Source: Odontocerum albicorne (Eukaryota > Arthropoda > Insecta > Trichoptera > Odontoceridae). From it: DNA of 64,000 nucleotides. How positions within the stretch are numbered: position 1 is the stretch's first letter; each line of letters opens with the position of its first letter. Under the pieces are notes generated by a model, which saw nothing but the letters and a program-made list of their open reading frames with translations, was not told the DNA's origin and did no database searches. Positions 1-11,772 of the stretch are shown one piece after another. Location of the stretch: positions 20,360,251 to 20,424,250 of the forward strand of contig OX463863.1 of NCBI GenBank assembly GCA_949825065.1, read 5' to 3'. The position numbers and the translations under genes are program-made.

Positions 1-2700
1 ATTAATCTTTTTGAAAATTTTCAAGTCGTCAAGGAAGAATAAACATGTCGAGTAACTTATAGAATTTTGAATATCATCTTTTAATATGAGGAATAGCAGG
101 GGATCTATATTAGATCCTTGTGGTATACCAGATCTTGAGATGAATTCCACAAAAGACTCCACGGTGTACCGGACCATTTTGTACGGCACCGGCACAAAGA
201 ACTGTAAATAGGTGCGATGGTTGCTGCGCAATGCTTGGATAATTTAGGTCAATTCCAAAAGGCATAGATCGATGAGAGAAGGTAGCTATGGTGAAGAGAT
301 TCTTATGACAGGTTATAGCAGGTCTCAAAGTAAAACACAGTGTACTGAGAATAGATAGGTAACATAGTTATATATTTCAAAATTGAAAAGGTCCCTTCTT
401 ATGAACGGTCATCGCAAGAGATCACACCTCGCGAAATGCAACAATTTTCGGGAGTTTTGCGCAATGCTTAAACCTACTGGTCAGCGATCTAGTCTCGACA
501 CCCGTCCATAAGTCTACATTTCCACTGTGGTCGCGATACCGCACGGACCCAAATAAACATAAATATTTCATACAAAGTCAAGAATTTCAAGTACCTATCA
601 AATTTACATCACATTATAACCAAACAAATATATCAAATACAACTAAGTATCAAACATTAAGAATACACCTATTATATTATAATATTGTTATCATCTAAAC
701 AGGAATTTATACATCCGAAAACGTAATCCAAGAAAACAAATATTTACACATATTAAAGGGTGACGCATACGTCCGATATACACAGATTGTTACGTATTGA
801 GATCTGTCTCATGGGTATGATGCAAATAATCCAATTAAATTATCGCTGAAGCCAAGGTTATGCATTTTCTTAAGTAATATATCGTGATATACTTTGTTAA
901 AAGCTTTCTGGAAGTCTGTATATTATATATTATGTCCATTTAGGAAAGTTTGTCTAAATTTGACGCAATCTGCTGTGTGAGAGAGATAAGGTTAGTAACA
1001 GTCGATTATTTTGGCAAAAAGCAACGCTGGTTTCCAATAAGTCTCGATGATACTTGGTGGATCAATTGGTTGCACAGTAAAGTTTGCAAAAATTTTGAAA
1101 GCATAGAGAGAACAGCTGCAGGTTTGTAATTGTGAGAGTCTAGAGGGTCTCCCGATTTGAAGATAGGGCAGACCCTGGCTGTCTTCCAGCTTACAGGATA
1201 TGTATTGGTGTTTATGCTCAAGTTATATATGTAGCAAATGGGTTCACAATGGTATTCCGCACAGACTTTGAAAATGTCGGCTAATAATCTATCTGGTCTG
1301 ATTGCTTCGTCAGTTTGTAAGGAGTGAATGCTTTTCAACACTTCTTTCTTAGAAATAGAATGGAACGATATGCTTCTGCTGTGTGACGAACTGTTTAATA
1401 TATTTTTAGGACATATTTAGCTGTCGTATCTAGGTAAACTGATAAATATTGTGCGAGGTTTTCTGCAATCTTTTGGGGGTCTTCGATTATACTGTCTCCC
1501 AGTTTCATAGATTTGAAGTTAGTTTTGTTCGTTTTTCTATTCTTTACATGATTCCAAAGATTCGAAGGGTTGTTTCGGATGTCTGTCTCTATCTTGGCTA
1601 AATACTCACGGCGCGATTGTTTTATTTGAGTTTTTAATTTGTCTCTCAGCCTCGAGTATTCTAAGTAATCAGCCTGGTTTCTGCTTTGAAGATAATTATT
1701 ATGAAGTTTGTTTTTATTTGTGAGATCTCGGATTGTATCGACATTGAAACAAACTGGATAATTGGGTAAATTTGTTAGATTAAGTTTCTGTGGACGCAGA
1801 TATCTAGCGTTCCGTTAATGACACTATGGAAGTACTCTACAGTCTCGTCAATATTATATATACTATACAGAGTGAGACAATCGATGTGCAGTAAAATGTT
1901 ATTTAAAAGTACTTAAAAGTATGGTAAAAAAGTTGCCTTATAGTAGTTATATGTAGGGCGGGAGTCGTAGAGGGCGATAGCTCACCCGTGTCACTTCGAA
2001 ATACATGGTATGCACTAGTCCCGAATAGTTCTCCATCCTTTACAGATGACACAACCAGGATTCTGTGGGCGCTATTATATCCACATTTTGTAATAACGTA
2101 TTGTATTTTCCCGAAAATCTTCGAGTTTGGTAGTGAGACCTCTAACATTTTGATATCAAATTCAAATTTTTCCTGTTTTGCTCATTTTCTACACAAAACT
2201 TTTAAAAATACGAATTTTGAGACAGCTATCCCAACTGGCCAACTAGCAGGGTCATTGAATTTTTTCAACTAGCTGCTCGGGTACTCCTATTTTGAATGAC
2301 GCATTATGTTTTTGTTGATGGAAGTTTTTCGATTTCAATCTCTTGAAAGAAGTTTTCTTTCTCAATATACCTCAAATATGTCAAAAAATATCGCCCGTTG
2401 TTGTATCTGGGACAAATCTCCAAACGTGTATAAAGACTGCCCTTTTTATAGACTTCAGATCGGTATTCCTATTGGAACCGATAGTTACTGCTGGCCTTTT
2501 GGTCTTTCGTGTGACAGGTTCCAGTTGCTTCTGACGTTTTCGAGGATTTGGTCCTTTTTCCAGCGTTATAGATTTTTGGTGTCGCAGCTTTGGATTCGGG
2601 CATGTGGTTAGGTTTAGAACTCATCCTTGGCTCGGTAATAGGTTCCCCAACTCCAATGGGTTTGCTTCCCTTCGTATTCACTGACACTTTTACCACTATC
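1..2700 (-). mobile_element. Non-LTR retrotransposon (LINE), broken, left copy
   Basis: The minus strand encodes fragments of a non-LTR reverse transcriptase. The clearest is 1341-1006, 111 residues with typical RT text (VSWKTARVCPIFKSGD, then a YKPAAVLSMLSKFLQ segment like the NYRPISLL block). An upstream piece at 2696-2469 is lysine- and serine-rich and may be the ORF1 or N-terminal region. Several stops and frameshifts separate the pieces, so it is not functional. The same element lies mirrored at 40860-44700, where the catalytic-domain remnant is more visible. It was present before the inverted duplication. Jockey-like clade is a guess; LINE identity is firm. Confidence 0.8.
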
Positions 2701-2759
2701 TAAGGGCTACTATCTTGGCACGCAGAGATGCTTTTGTATTGTCTTGTGTTTGAGTAACT

Positions 2760-3470
2760 CAGTTTGACCACTTACACAATTTTCTAGACTAGAGATTTTG
2801 CAAATGAGAGACTTTAATTATCCTCTCGATTCCGATACAACTTTGATAAATTCCTCGATAATAGCAGCACTTTCTCGAGTCATTTTAGATATATTAATAT
2901 TAAATATTTTCACTCGCACATTTGACCATTTCGTCAATTTTCAACGAGCTGAACGACGGAGCACGCGGCACTAAACGTACGTTCGGGGAGAAAGCGCATC
3001 GGGCTTAATACCAGCTTGGCGCTGGTGCAGGTATAGCTCTCAGGTAAAGTGAAGATCAGTCTAGGCACAGCTCTCAGGTGAATCACTGGGTTGATTTGTT
3101 TAAATGTATAACATTAAAAATCAGCGATGCTTTAATATATAGCTTGTATTTAATTAAATGTCTGGATTAGTTCCGTAGATTTTCTCTGATAGAGAATTAT
3201 TTGGTGACAGGCAAAGACACAATTTTTTACAGGAACTGTTGACTTATTGACTTGCGGGTGAATAGCCATGGTACAATATTACAGTACAATGTACAGAGAT
3301 CCCTCAGGTCATCAATCATAATTAAAACAAAAATCTTCTATTTTAATATTTGTTTTCAGTGCAACTTTATAATTTAATTTTTACTTGCACTCATTCGATT
3401 TTGGAATCGCTGACCTGAGTAAAAAAATATTTTTGTACGCAATTTACTCTATAGTGTTCCATCTATTAAT
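2760..3470. other. Non-coding AT-rich stretch
   Basis: No coding sequence is recognised. It is present in mirror image at about 40330-41050, so it predates the inverted duplication. It contains a short GC-richer part near 2940-3060, possibly the 5' end of the LINE. Confidence 0.6.
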
Positions 3471-4110
3471 GATATCTGTGCTAGAGAGCGAGAATTTGAG
3501 TCTATGGTTTTTTCTATGGAGTGTAACTGTCAATAAAATCATTTGACAATGGCGTATATCATTTATATATAGGAGTTCACGGCCATTATTCAAGAAGAAG
3601 CACTTTCAATAAAGCATCACTTGACACTGGCGTATATTCCTTCATAGAGAGGAATTCACGGCCATAATTCAAGAAGAAGACACCGCGTATCTGGCGAATA
3701 CTCTATACCTACGTTCACGGCCAAGATGAAGTCACTGCGTATACTTCATCAGATATAGGAATGCATGGCCATTATTCAGAAAGAATGGTGTAATTCCTGT
3801 CGAATTGATCTGTCCATTAGGTATTGAAAATATGCGGTTTATTTTGTCAATATTATTTCGTTTTTGTGAGTTGATCGTGTTATTGATTTAGAGGTTCATT
3901 CTGCCCGCTTCACGGTGATAGTATATCAGTGTGCGCTGCTTGATAAAGTGACATTTTGTGTTTTAAAAAGGCACACTTTTACTTCAGTTAATTTTGACAG
4001 TTGATCTGCTGGGATAGCGTTACATCAGTACAATAGAGGTTTTACACCTTTTTCCATAAACTATATTAGCTCTTTTACAATAAAATCAAGTTGTTCGGTT
4101 CAAACTCTAC
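3470..4110 (+). promoter_or_regulatory. Tandem-unit repeat upstream of zinc-finger gene 1 (candidate promoter/first exon)
   Basis: It contains four degenerate 50-75 bp units between about 3545 and 3790. Each has a GCGTATA-like box followed by GTTCACGGCCATTATTC and a purine-rich AAGAAGAAG. After the units comes a conserved tail with TTGACAGTTGATCT and CATCAGTACAATAGAGG, the latter including a TCAGT initiator-like motif. The whole module recurs at 9100-9700, 24540-25110, 39720-40330 (reverse) and 46170-46640, usually upstream of a zinc-finger locus in the same orientation. Promoter or 5' exon function is inferred from position and co-duplication; a dispersed non-autonomous element is the alternative. 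Confidence 0.5.
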
Positions 4111-4229
4111 TTACTTTATACGAAAAATTACATTTTTATGTTATTTAAAAAAATTCTGTACAAATCAAACAAAAATATATTTTCTCAAACTTTTTCCATT
4201 TAAAATTAATTTGAATCAGTGAATACCTG

Positions 4230-4930
4230 CATGGAGATCCTCTCTATTTTCAGGATGAAAGGACTAGATTGAATGGGAAAAATTGCTGTTCACTAATATC
4301 TTCCTTGCCAGATTTGCTTTTTCTCCCATTACAGAGAATTTACTTCTTTCTTGGAAATGCTGCGAACTCTCTGAGTGGGGAAGACAATTTCCCCACGACA
4401 ACTTAAGAAATCCTTCCACACCAGATAACTTCTTCCTGTTTTAACAATAACATCATTCAGTGAAGAGACACACATAACGCCTGTATAAAAACAAATACTA
4501 ACTTCCTTTATTCAATGGAAACGCAAACCCACCCCACCGGTAGGCTGTCCACCACTCCTTGAGACTTGTAAATTGTCACTAAAAAAGTCAATTTTGACAA
4601 TGACAGAAAATTAATTTTTGTTTTGATAATTTGTTTTAAAATAATAAATTATTCTAACATTGCAAGTACCTGCCTTGCGTTTGTGGACTTGTTTTACTTC
4701 AATTGGACGACTTTCTAAATTAGAATCCTCACGTCACACAGTAGCTTCTGCATTAATGTTGTGTTTCATTTTCACTTCACCATCACTGTATGTTATCATT
4801 TTCGGCTTTACAGCATTGGGCAAATTACATGATTGAATTTTTGTAGTGTATGTTTTTAATTATGGTTTTATGTTGTGATCAACCGGTTTCAAGGTTTTCA
4901 CCTGGTCATCAGGGAAGCACAAGCAAGTTG
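4230..4930 (+). repeat. Dispersed repeat family B, first copy
   Basis: It starts near the motif ATGAAAGGACTAGATTGAAT and runs through an intronic or 5' flanking segment shared with 10680-11650 (+), 38455-39560 (-) and 55297-55835 (-). Compared with the other copies, this one lacks about 490 bp between GTGATCA and CCGGTTTCAAGG near 4880. It lies between the promoter-like repeat and exon A of gene 1, so it is probably the first intron. The CCGGTTTCAAGG-type segment also occurs next to the Penelope-like fragment near 57970. Confidence 0.75.
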
Positions 4931-5067
4931 TGTCTTGTCAAATTGCAAAGAAGATTATCATGTCAGGAATGGTTTAATTTACTTATAGTGAAACGTGAAA
5001 GTTACGTGAAAGAGTAAATGTATTATAAACTCATTGTTAAACTATTGCAAATGTTTCCAGGTTATAG

Positions 5068-5251
5068 ATGGATCCTCAGCTACACAAAAGTGCAGATGTA
5101 ATGGGGAAAGAAGAAAAGGCAAAAGATGGAGATACTGCCGCAGTGTTTCCCCAGTATGATATCAGTTTACATGAGACAGATATGAAACAGGAATGTGCGC
5201 AAGATGTCAGCACAGATTCCAGACATGTTGTTGATAATCCCACAGACCCAA
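5068..5251 (+). CDS. Zinc-finger gene 1, exon A (start exon, acidic SUMO-motif domain)
   Basis: Begins with ATG eight bases after a TTTCCAG acceptor at 5060 and ends at a GTAAAC donor, giving 184 nt (61 codons plus one base, phase 1). The peptide is acidic and contains GKEEK near residue 14, an AVFPQYDIS segment, and MKQEC near residue 40. In paralogues these read VKEE and IKQE, which fit the SUMO consensus (hydrophobic-Lys-x-Glu); here the first hydrophobic residue is Gly, so one site may be lost. Paralogous exons are at 22788-22974, 38066-38249, 45132-45318, 46781-46931 and 48981-49181. The likely protein is a nuclear C2H2 regulator; no known named domain is recognised. Splicing to 7105 or directly to 7664 would both keep frame. 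Confidence 0.75.
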
Positions 5252-5344
5252 GTAAACTTAATAAACTCATATTGTTAAAATAAAATTAATATGTGAGATA
5301 CGACAATAAATTAACTTATGCTGTATGAGTGCTGTTTAGCCTAC

Positions 5345-5392
5345 AGGTACACACCACCTATTCCATACCAGGCATGGATAAGGTGGTGTGTA
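5345..5392. repeat. Conserved intronic hairpin
   Basis: GTACACACCACCT and AGGTGGTGTGTAC pair around a short loop to give a stem of about 20 bp with one bulge. The same hairpin follows the exon A position in two other places: 13602-13652 and, reversed, 37925-37972. It may be a small MITE end or an intron structure; function unknown. Confidence 0.7.
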
Positions 5393-5767
5393 CTTTAAGG
5401 CCAGAATGTTTTTGACATTTTTATTTTGAAAAATATTTAAATCATTATAATAAATAAAAAGTTGATTCATCACGGTATGTTGATGTTCTGTTATGTTGTA
5501 TACCTCATTTTGATCAAATTCAATGATTTTTTCCTGTCTCTAAATTGAATTCAGAGTTATCACTACACTAAAAACTGTAGAATATGAAAGGCAATGCACA
5601 AATTTCATTTAGTTCATTATATAAATTTATGCCGAAAACTATTGCAACACATAATGTCTGTCAAATGGATCACTTAAGAAAAATGACAATATCTGGATCA
5701 GAATTTATCTTAACAAGTGACAGAAATATTCACGATCTACTACAGAGATGGCAGTATCTATCTATAC

Positions 5768-6612
5768 CATAGTTTCCCAAACTTTTTCGCCCCGTAGATC
5801 AGTTGCCGATTTTTTTGTTTTCCGTAGACCCCCTGCCTGCCTACTATTGAATTTTCCTAAACTTAATAACTTCAAATATATTTTTGACAGCTGACACAGT
5901 GCTGTTCACCTTGATTATATTTTTTGCAGAGTAGACAATTGTATAAAAATAAAAACGTACAATTTTCATTGATACCTTTATTGAAAAAACACAAAATTCA
6001 AGTAAATATTTGGCTTTGGAACGAAACAAATCAAAACCTAGTAAAATTCATACATAAAAATAATACACAAATAATACTGTTAATGAGAGGGATGGACCTG
6101 ATGCTCTGATAGCGATGGTTCAATATTTGGCTTCAAATTAGTAAGGTATTATCTTAAATCTCCTCGTTCAGTGATTTGCACTCCATTTCTTTTTTTTCGT
6201 AAGATGATTGTCAACCGCCCTAAAACACCTTTCCACGAGGTATGAAGATGGAAAAGCTGGCAAAAACTTTTTTGCAATAGTCCATAATGCAGGATAAGCA
6301 ACAGGAATATCTTTCTGAAGCCAGAACTGCTGATACTTCCTTCTGAACTGTACCTTAAGTTCTTCGTTTGTACTTATTCCAATCAGTTCTTGTAATATAT
6401 ACTTATATGTATGTACATACAATCTGTGTTAGATGTAATAAGACATTTACGGAATGCCTAAATATTGATGATGATCTGCCTAAATGGGATCCGCTAACGT
6501 GGACCCCCATTTACATCTCGTACACCCCCATTTTCTTTTCTCGCTGACATAGACCCCCTGCAAGTCTAAATTAACCCTCGGGGGTCCATAATGACCACTT
6601 TGGGAATCTTTG
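5768..6612 (-). mobile_element. hAT element, internally deleted, 8-bp target duplication
   Basis: It is bounded by ATCTATAC at 5760-5767 and again at 6613-6620. The ends are inverted: CATAGTTTCCCAAA on the left and CAAAGATTCCCAAA read inward from the right. On the minus strand, 6422-6168 encodes a hAT C-terminal dimerisation segment (SSYLVERCFRAVDNHLTKK). The 845-bp length means most of the transposase is gone. It sits in the intron between exons A and B of gene 1 and has an orthologous copy in the right arm (34313-37554), so it inserted before the inverted duplication. Confidence 0.88.
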
Positions 6613-7104
6613 ATCTATACAAATTATAAAAAGTAAGAACCATATGTTGAATGGGTAATATAAACTCAACATTATTAACGCTTATGTAACCGTGCTCGCC
6701 TGTACGGTACTAATTTATATGTGGATTATTCAGTGCTTGGCATTGAATCTGTTAAAAAATGAATCAATATCATCTGAAGACCATAAAATATAAGGTTTTC
6801 TGCTGATGAGAACCAAATCATCGCCTTTATTTTTATTTTGCCCCTAACTCGGAACTATTACATATATTAACTGCACCATCAATCTTCTTGAGCATATGAC
6901 CTAATAATCTTCTCGAGTCGCAAAAGTAGCTAAAAAGCAATGCCATATTAAGATAAGATAGCTCTATGAGTGCTGTGTTGGCCTTATTGTCAGTTCAGAC
7001 TTATTAACAGAAAGTGAAAGAAACGAGGTTTCAAGTTGTTGATAATATATTATCTCTTTGTTTTATTACTTCAGAAGATTTGAACTTGTATGTTTTTTTC
7101 ATAG
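6613..7104 (+). other. Intron upstream of exon B
   Basis: Non-coding. Related sequence precedes exon B in the other loci (20640-20790, 30480-30800 and 33860-34300, all reverse), including the ATAAGATAGCTCTATGAG segment. It ends in the acceptor TTTTTTTCATAG. Confidence 0.65.
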
Positions 7105-7359
7105 ATATTAAAGCCCAGCCATCTTATGATACATTCAATAAAGAAATTACCTCAGTAATGAATTCACAAAGGCAATCCTATGATGTGAAATTAGAAATTT
7201 GTTCAGATTTTTTCATAAAAGAAGAAAATGTAGCAGAGAATACTGCGCCAGTAATACCTGATTATGCTATGGACATACAGGAAGTAGATATAAAAAAGGA
7301 ATGTGCTCGAGACAGTAACACACAGACTGTTGATGTTTCTGACACGCATGCAATAACGA
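7105..7359 (+). CDS. Zinc-finger gene 1, exon B (acidic SUMO-motif domain)
   Basis: Exon of 255 nt (85 codons) flanked by acceptor CATAG at 7100-7104 and donor GTGAGT at 7360, phase 1 at both ends. Because it is symmetric it can be included or skipped without changing frame. The peptide has FFIKEENV near the middle and DIKKEC about 30 residues later, both matching the SUMO consensus, embedded in acidic sequence with APVIPDYAMD. It is a diverged paralogue of exon A. The matching exons are 20355-20612, 33576-33830 and the decayed 30213-30471, all on the minus strand. The upstream reading frame to 7014 lies in the intron and is not coding. Confidence 0.78.
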
Positions 7360-7663
7360 GTGAGTATATTGTAATTATTTTAATTGTAATCCGAATAAGT
7401 TTTCGCTTATTCATTAAATTCTGAACAATATAATTTTTTTCTTTGATTTGAAATAGGATTCAAGTTTAGCCTTAGCATAAATAATAAAGATACAACGTTT
7501 TATCTTATCCCTGTAATTTTTTTTCTAAATTAACAATTCAATACAAGTTAATTGTTGTATAAATCAAAGAACACAAAGTTGAGAAATGCTTTATAACAAA
7601 AAGAATTGATATCTATCTTTTCAATAATTTAGAGATTTTTTCTTAATTTTCATATATTTTTAG

Positions 7664-8646
7664 ATTCAGGTGATATGGGCAACCAATTTAGTAAAGAGAA
7701 AAGCAGTGAAAATGGTTCTCATAGCTTTGAACATTGTGGAAATAGTTCAAATTTAAAATGCAAATTGAGAATTCATAGAGGAGAAAATCTCTGCAGCTTT
7801 AAAAATTTTAAAAAGTTATTTCCACAAAAAATGAGTTTAAAACATCATAAAAATAATCTATCTGTAGAGAATTCTTATGGTTGTGGTAATTGTTCACAGA
7901 CATTCTCACGAAAAGACAAATTAAGAGATCATGAAAGGATTCATAGTGGAGAAAAGCCTTACAGCTGTGCACAATGTGATAAGACATTCTTACGAAAAGG
8001 TGACTTGAAATCTCATAAAAGAATTCATTGTGGACAGAAGCCTTATAACTGTGGACAATGTGATAAGACATTCTCACGGAAATATTATTTGAATTCTCAT
8101 GAAAGGATTCATAGTGGAGAAAAGCCTTACAGCTGTGGACAATGTGATAAGACATACTCAAGAAAAATCCTTTTAAAATATCATGAAAAGGTTCATAGTG
8201 GAGAGAAGCTTTACAGCTGTGGACAATGTGATAAGACATTCATTCTAAAATGTTATTTAAAATATCATGAAAGAATTCATAGTGGAGAGAAGCCTTACAG
8301 ATGTGGACAATGTGATAAGACATACTCAAGAAAAATCCTTTTAAAATATCATGAAAAGGTTCATAGTGGAGAGAAGCCTTACAGCTGTGGACAATGTGAT
8401 AAGAGATTCTCACGGAAAGATTGTTTGAAATTACATGAAAGAGTTCATAGTGGAGAAAAGCCTTACAGCTGTGGACAATGTGATAAAACATTCTCACGAA
8501 TAGATAATTTAAAATATCATGAAAGGAGTCATAGTGGAGAGAAGCCTTACAGCTGTGGACAATGTGATAAGACATTCTCACGAAAAGATCGTTTGAATTC
8601 TCATGAAATGAGTCATCGTGGAAAGAAGCCTTCTCAAGCAAGATAA
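7664..8646 (+). CDS. Zinc-finger gene 1, C2H2 array exon (9 fingers)
   Basis: The exon starts after a TATTTTTAG acceptor; the phase 1 join puts the frame through an internal ATG at 7675. It encodes about 327 residues. Two degenerate fingers lie near residues 20-60, then nine canonical C2H2 fingers (consensus [19 protein letters not shown]) joined by HSGEKPY linkers, ending with KKPSQAR and TAA. Fingers 4 and 6 are identical, which indicates an internal duplication. Residues at helix positions -1, 2, 3 and 6 vary between fingers while the framework is constant, as expected of DNA-binding arrays. It is the mirror copy of the 15-finger array at 31810-33281. Long open frames on the opposite strand are shadows of the repeat. 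Confidence 0.88.
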
Positions 8647-8800
8647 GTTAAGTACACCATTTAAGGATTCATAGTGGATAGGAGCCGTTTAAATCTATGG
8701 AAATTGCGCAAAGACATTCTTAGAAAAAGGCTATTTAATATCTTATGGAAGAACGCATAGTGTAGAATTGTATTTTTAAATAAAAGTTATCAAGAAATTC
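8647..8800 (+). pseudogene. Fossil finger and 3' end of gene 1
   Basis: After the stop, sequence recognisable as degenerate fingers continues (GATTCATAGTGGATAGGAGC, then an AAAGACATTCTTAGAAAAAGG segment), so the array was once longer. AATAAA at about 8780 could serve as polyadenylation signal. Confidence 0.6.
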
Positions 8801-9099
8801 ATTTTTCAAAAAGCTAAAGTAAAACTACACTTTTTATTTTGTTACTTCACTATTTTTCATTACTTTTGTAATAATTTTTCAGGTGTTATATTTGTTTCAC
8901 TATTTTCGTATGATTTTTTTAAATAGCCTGTGTTATGTTGCGCTATTCTGCACACCGGCTGGATTAATATTATTTTTATTATTGTATAATAAAACAGCAT
9001 GAATTATTGGCTAATTTTGATTATGTAATCAACAATTCATATCTAGATTGTGTTTTTTTTTTCTGGAAGTTTTCAAAGGAATTAAGGAAAAAAAATTAA

Positions 9100-9700
9100 G
9101 GCAATGTGTGCTAGATAGCGGGAATTTGCATCTAAAATTTTTTCTATGGAGTGTAAACTGTCAATAAAGCATGGCATAATTTGACAGCGGCTTCACTTGA
9201 CACTCGTTTATTCATACATACATAGTTCACGGCCATTATTCAAGGGGAAGACACCGCATATCTGACGTTTCTCCATGCATAGAAGTTCATGGCCATTATT
9301 TAAGAAGATGAAGACACTGCATATACTCCATCAGATATAGGAGTGCATGGCCATTATTCAGGAAGAAGAGTGTGTTATTCTTGTCAAAATATGTCAAGAC
9401 GGTATTGATTGTATGTGATTTATTTTGTTTATTTTAGTTTTTTTCTGTATTTTAGAGTTCATTATTTTATTGATATAGAGGTTCATTCTGACGGTGATTA
9501 TTTGTATATCAGTGTGTACTGCTTGATAAAGTGGTATTTATGATTTATAGAGGTATATTTTTTACCTCAGCTCATTTTGACAGTTGATCTGTGTGGGTAA
9601 CAATTACCGTTACATCAGTACAATAGAGGTTTTACACTTTTTTTCATTAACTATATTAGTTCTTTTATGCGGAAATCAAGTTTTTTGGTTCAAATTTGAC
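9100..9700 (+). promoter_or_regulatory. Tandem-unit repeat, second copy
   Basis: Same module as 3470-4110: GTTCACGGCCATTATTC units at about 9225-9365 followed by the TTGACAGTTGATCT and ACATCAGTACAATAGAGG tail. It stands at the head of a degenerate paralogous locus (10680-14230) whose exons are missing, in the same orientation as gene 1. Confidence 0.5.
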
Positions 9701-9894
9701 GAAAAATAATATTTTGATGCTATTTTAAATATGTTTCCCTTATTATTATACTGTTTAATATTTAAAAAAATAATTGCCCGAGTTGAGATCAAAACTATTC
9801 AACTCCAGCGATACTTCAAAATAAAAAATGTGAATTCCACAAGTACGGCGTAGCTTGTGTTTTTAATGTTTTAGCAATAGTTTTAGATTCCAGA

Positions 9895-10330
9895 AGCTAG
9901 GAAAGGACTTCAACAACCCCAGATTACAAACATACATACCATTTCCCTGTCAGTATAGTCAGAGTGCCAGGTCTTCCTATCTCGGCACACATCCTTAGCC
10001 TCTTCTACATCCATACACCTTCTTCTATAACTTCTATGATTTCTCTGACTTTCTACATGTCCTTTCAAAATATCATTTACTTGATCCAACAATACTTTTC
10101 TTGACCTTCCTCTCACATTTGCACTATACTATATATCTGTTTTGTTAATTTTTCTTCATTCATTCTTTCCACATGTCAGTTGTTATCCCTCTTAACTCTT
10201 ATATTGTAATTGCTTTTTCTTTCACTCTTTTGTATCACCATCACTTTAAATTTTGCAACATTCATTCTCAGATTATTCTCTTCGCATCTCTCATACATTG
10301 GATTACAAAAATACTTTAAATAAAGAAAAT
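9895..10330 (-). mobile_element. RTE-type LINE 3' fragment, internally deleted
   Basis: Minus-strand frames 10385-10176 and 10116-9910 read as the C-terminal part of an insect LINE reverse transcriptase, with the blocks MNVAKFKVMVIQK, ERMNEEKLTKQIY and RRCMDVEEAKDVCRDR. The stretch between the first two blocks is missing. Similar copies lie at 29115-29520, 51840-52060 and 56165-56515. No functional protein remains. Confidence 0.75.
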
Positions 10331-11205
10331 AGGTCACACTGGAGGATGAAGAAGATAGTGGTGGTACCGACAGGTTAAATACCACAATGTTGAAATTTGG
10401 ATTAAATGGGAAGATGGGAAATAAAAAACAATATAATTTTTTTAAATAATTTATACTATAGAAGTCGTTTGAAGATTACAACAGTCACCATTTATTACAA
10501 AAATTGGACAAAGTTGTAAAATTATCCCTGGCCGGCACAAGGTCAGGATGGTCAATTGTACTGAAGTTAGTTCGGTGGATAGCTGTATGGAGCTGCTCCC
10601 TATTTTCAGAAAATACTTTCCTCACAGCTCCTCAAAATGCAGTCGGTGGGTTGATCTGAGTAGCCACACAAATTGCAACAGAATGAAAGGACTAGATTGA
10701 ATGAAAAAGATTGCTATTCGCAAAAAAAAAATCCAAAGGGCCGTAAAACTTTTTTTTAATTACAATTTATGGCATGGAAATATAATCTTCCTTACCAGAT
10801 TCGTATATTTCTTCCATTACAGAGATTTTACTTCTTTCTTAGGAATGATGCGAGCTGTCTGAGTGGGGATGACAATCTTCCCACGACAACTTCAGAAATC
10901 CTTGCCCACCAGACAAATGTTTCCTGTCTTAACATTAACATCATTCAGTGAAAAGATACACATTATGCCTGTATAAAAACAAATACCAACCACCCTAATT
11001 CAATTAAAACTACCCAAACCTGCCCTATTGGTAGGTAGCCCACCACTTCTTAAAACTTGTCAATTGTCACTTCAAAGGTTAATTTCAACAAAGACAACAA
11101 ATTTGTTTTATATATCTGTTTGGGATTTTCATATGTTTTGTGTCTGTTTGAAAAAAAATAATTATTCTAACATTGCAAATACCTACCTTAGATTTGCCGA
11201 CTTTC
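9990..11205 (+). repeat. Second inverted repeat, left partner
   Basis: It matches 55297-56513 in reverse complement, with coordinate sums near 66503. Matching points are 10385 with 56116 and 10769 with 55737. It covers the RTE fragment, a non-coding middle part and the start of repeat family B. The partners are 44 kb apart. Confidence 0.82.
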
Positions 11206-11650
11206 ATAATTAGAATCCTTACGTCACGCAGTAGCTTCTGCATTAATGTTGTGTTTCATATTCACTTCACCATCACTGTATGTTTTCTCTTTTGGCTTTA
11301 CATTGTATGTTAATAATTATTGTTTTATATTGTGAACACATACTGGGCCACCTGTTAAATTGTAACTCTGTTCTAATTATTAGACAGAAGACTCTCCTCA
11401 AGGGTGATCTAACTCTGAATAAGAATTCACTATTACTGGCCAATAACAATATTACAAACTAAGTATATATAAGTTGAATGCAATGATAGGAAGGTAGTGG
11501 TTGTGACCATTAGATAAGGTACTTCTTCGCATTTGTATATTTTCAGAACATATTTGGTAAGAAAACCGCAATAAAATTACGAAGAGAAGACAGACAATAA
11601 AAACATCTTTAAAACTCTTCCGATGTGTGATAGTAACATATTAAACCTTA
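10680..11650 (+). repeat. Dispersed repeat family B, middle copy
   Basis: Similar to 4230-4930 and, in reverse, to 38455-39560. It includes the segment around TGTTAAATTGTAACTCTGTT that the left arm has lost. Together with 9100-9700 and 13540-14230 it forms a ghost copy of the gene 1 locus in which exon A has disappeared. Confidence 0.75.
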
Positions 11651-11772
11651 AATATAGTGTAATGCATGTGTCTAGTGTTCACGTAATATCTTAAATGGTT
11701 AAAATATATCAGAATGCTTTATCACTATCTCCCCAAAGGTGGTTTATAAGAAAAAATGAAAATTAGCTACTA

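Larger units (their letters stand above)
1..8646 (+). repeat. Left arm of large inverted duplication
   Basis: This arm matches 31810-43707 in reverse complement. Matching landmarks sum to nearly constant values: 110-328 with 43379-43597 (sum 43707), 2306-2611 with 41193-41498 (sum 43804), 5068-5283 with 38034-38249 (sum 43317). The arm holds a broken LINE, a promoter-like repeat, exon A, a small hAT element, exon B and a zinc-finger array. The non-coding parts are nearly identical between arms, whereas the zinc-finger arrays differ in finger number (9 against 15). The left boundary lies outside the window. This arm lacks the foldback-plus-mariner insertion present in the other arm. Confidence 0.93.

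Noticed and set aside
110..328. 72-residue frame identical in both arms (43379-43597)
   Set aside because: Identity follows from the inverted duplication. The frame overlaps LINE RT sequence in another frame and has no domain.
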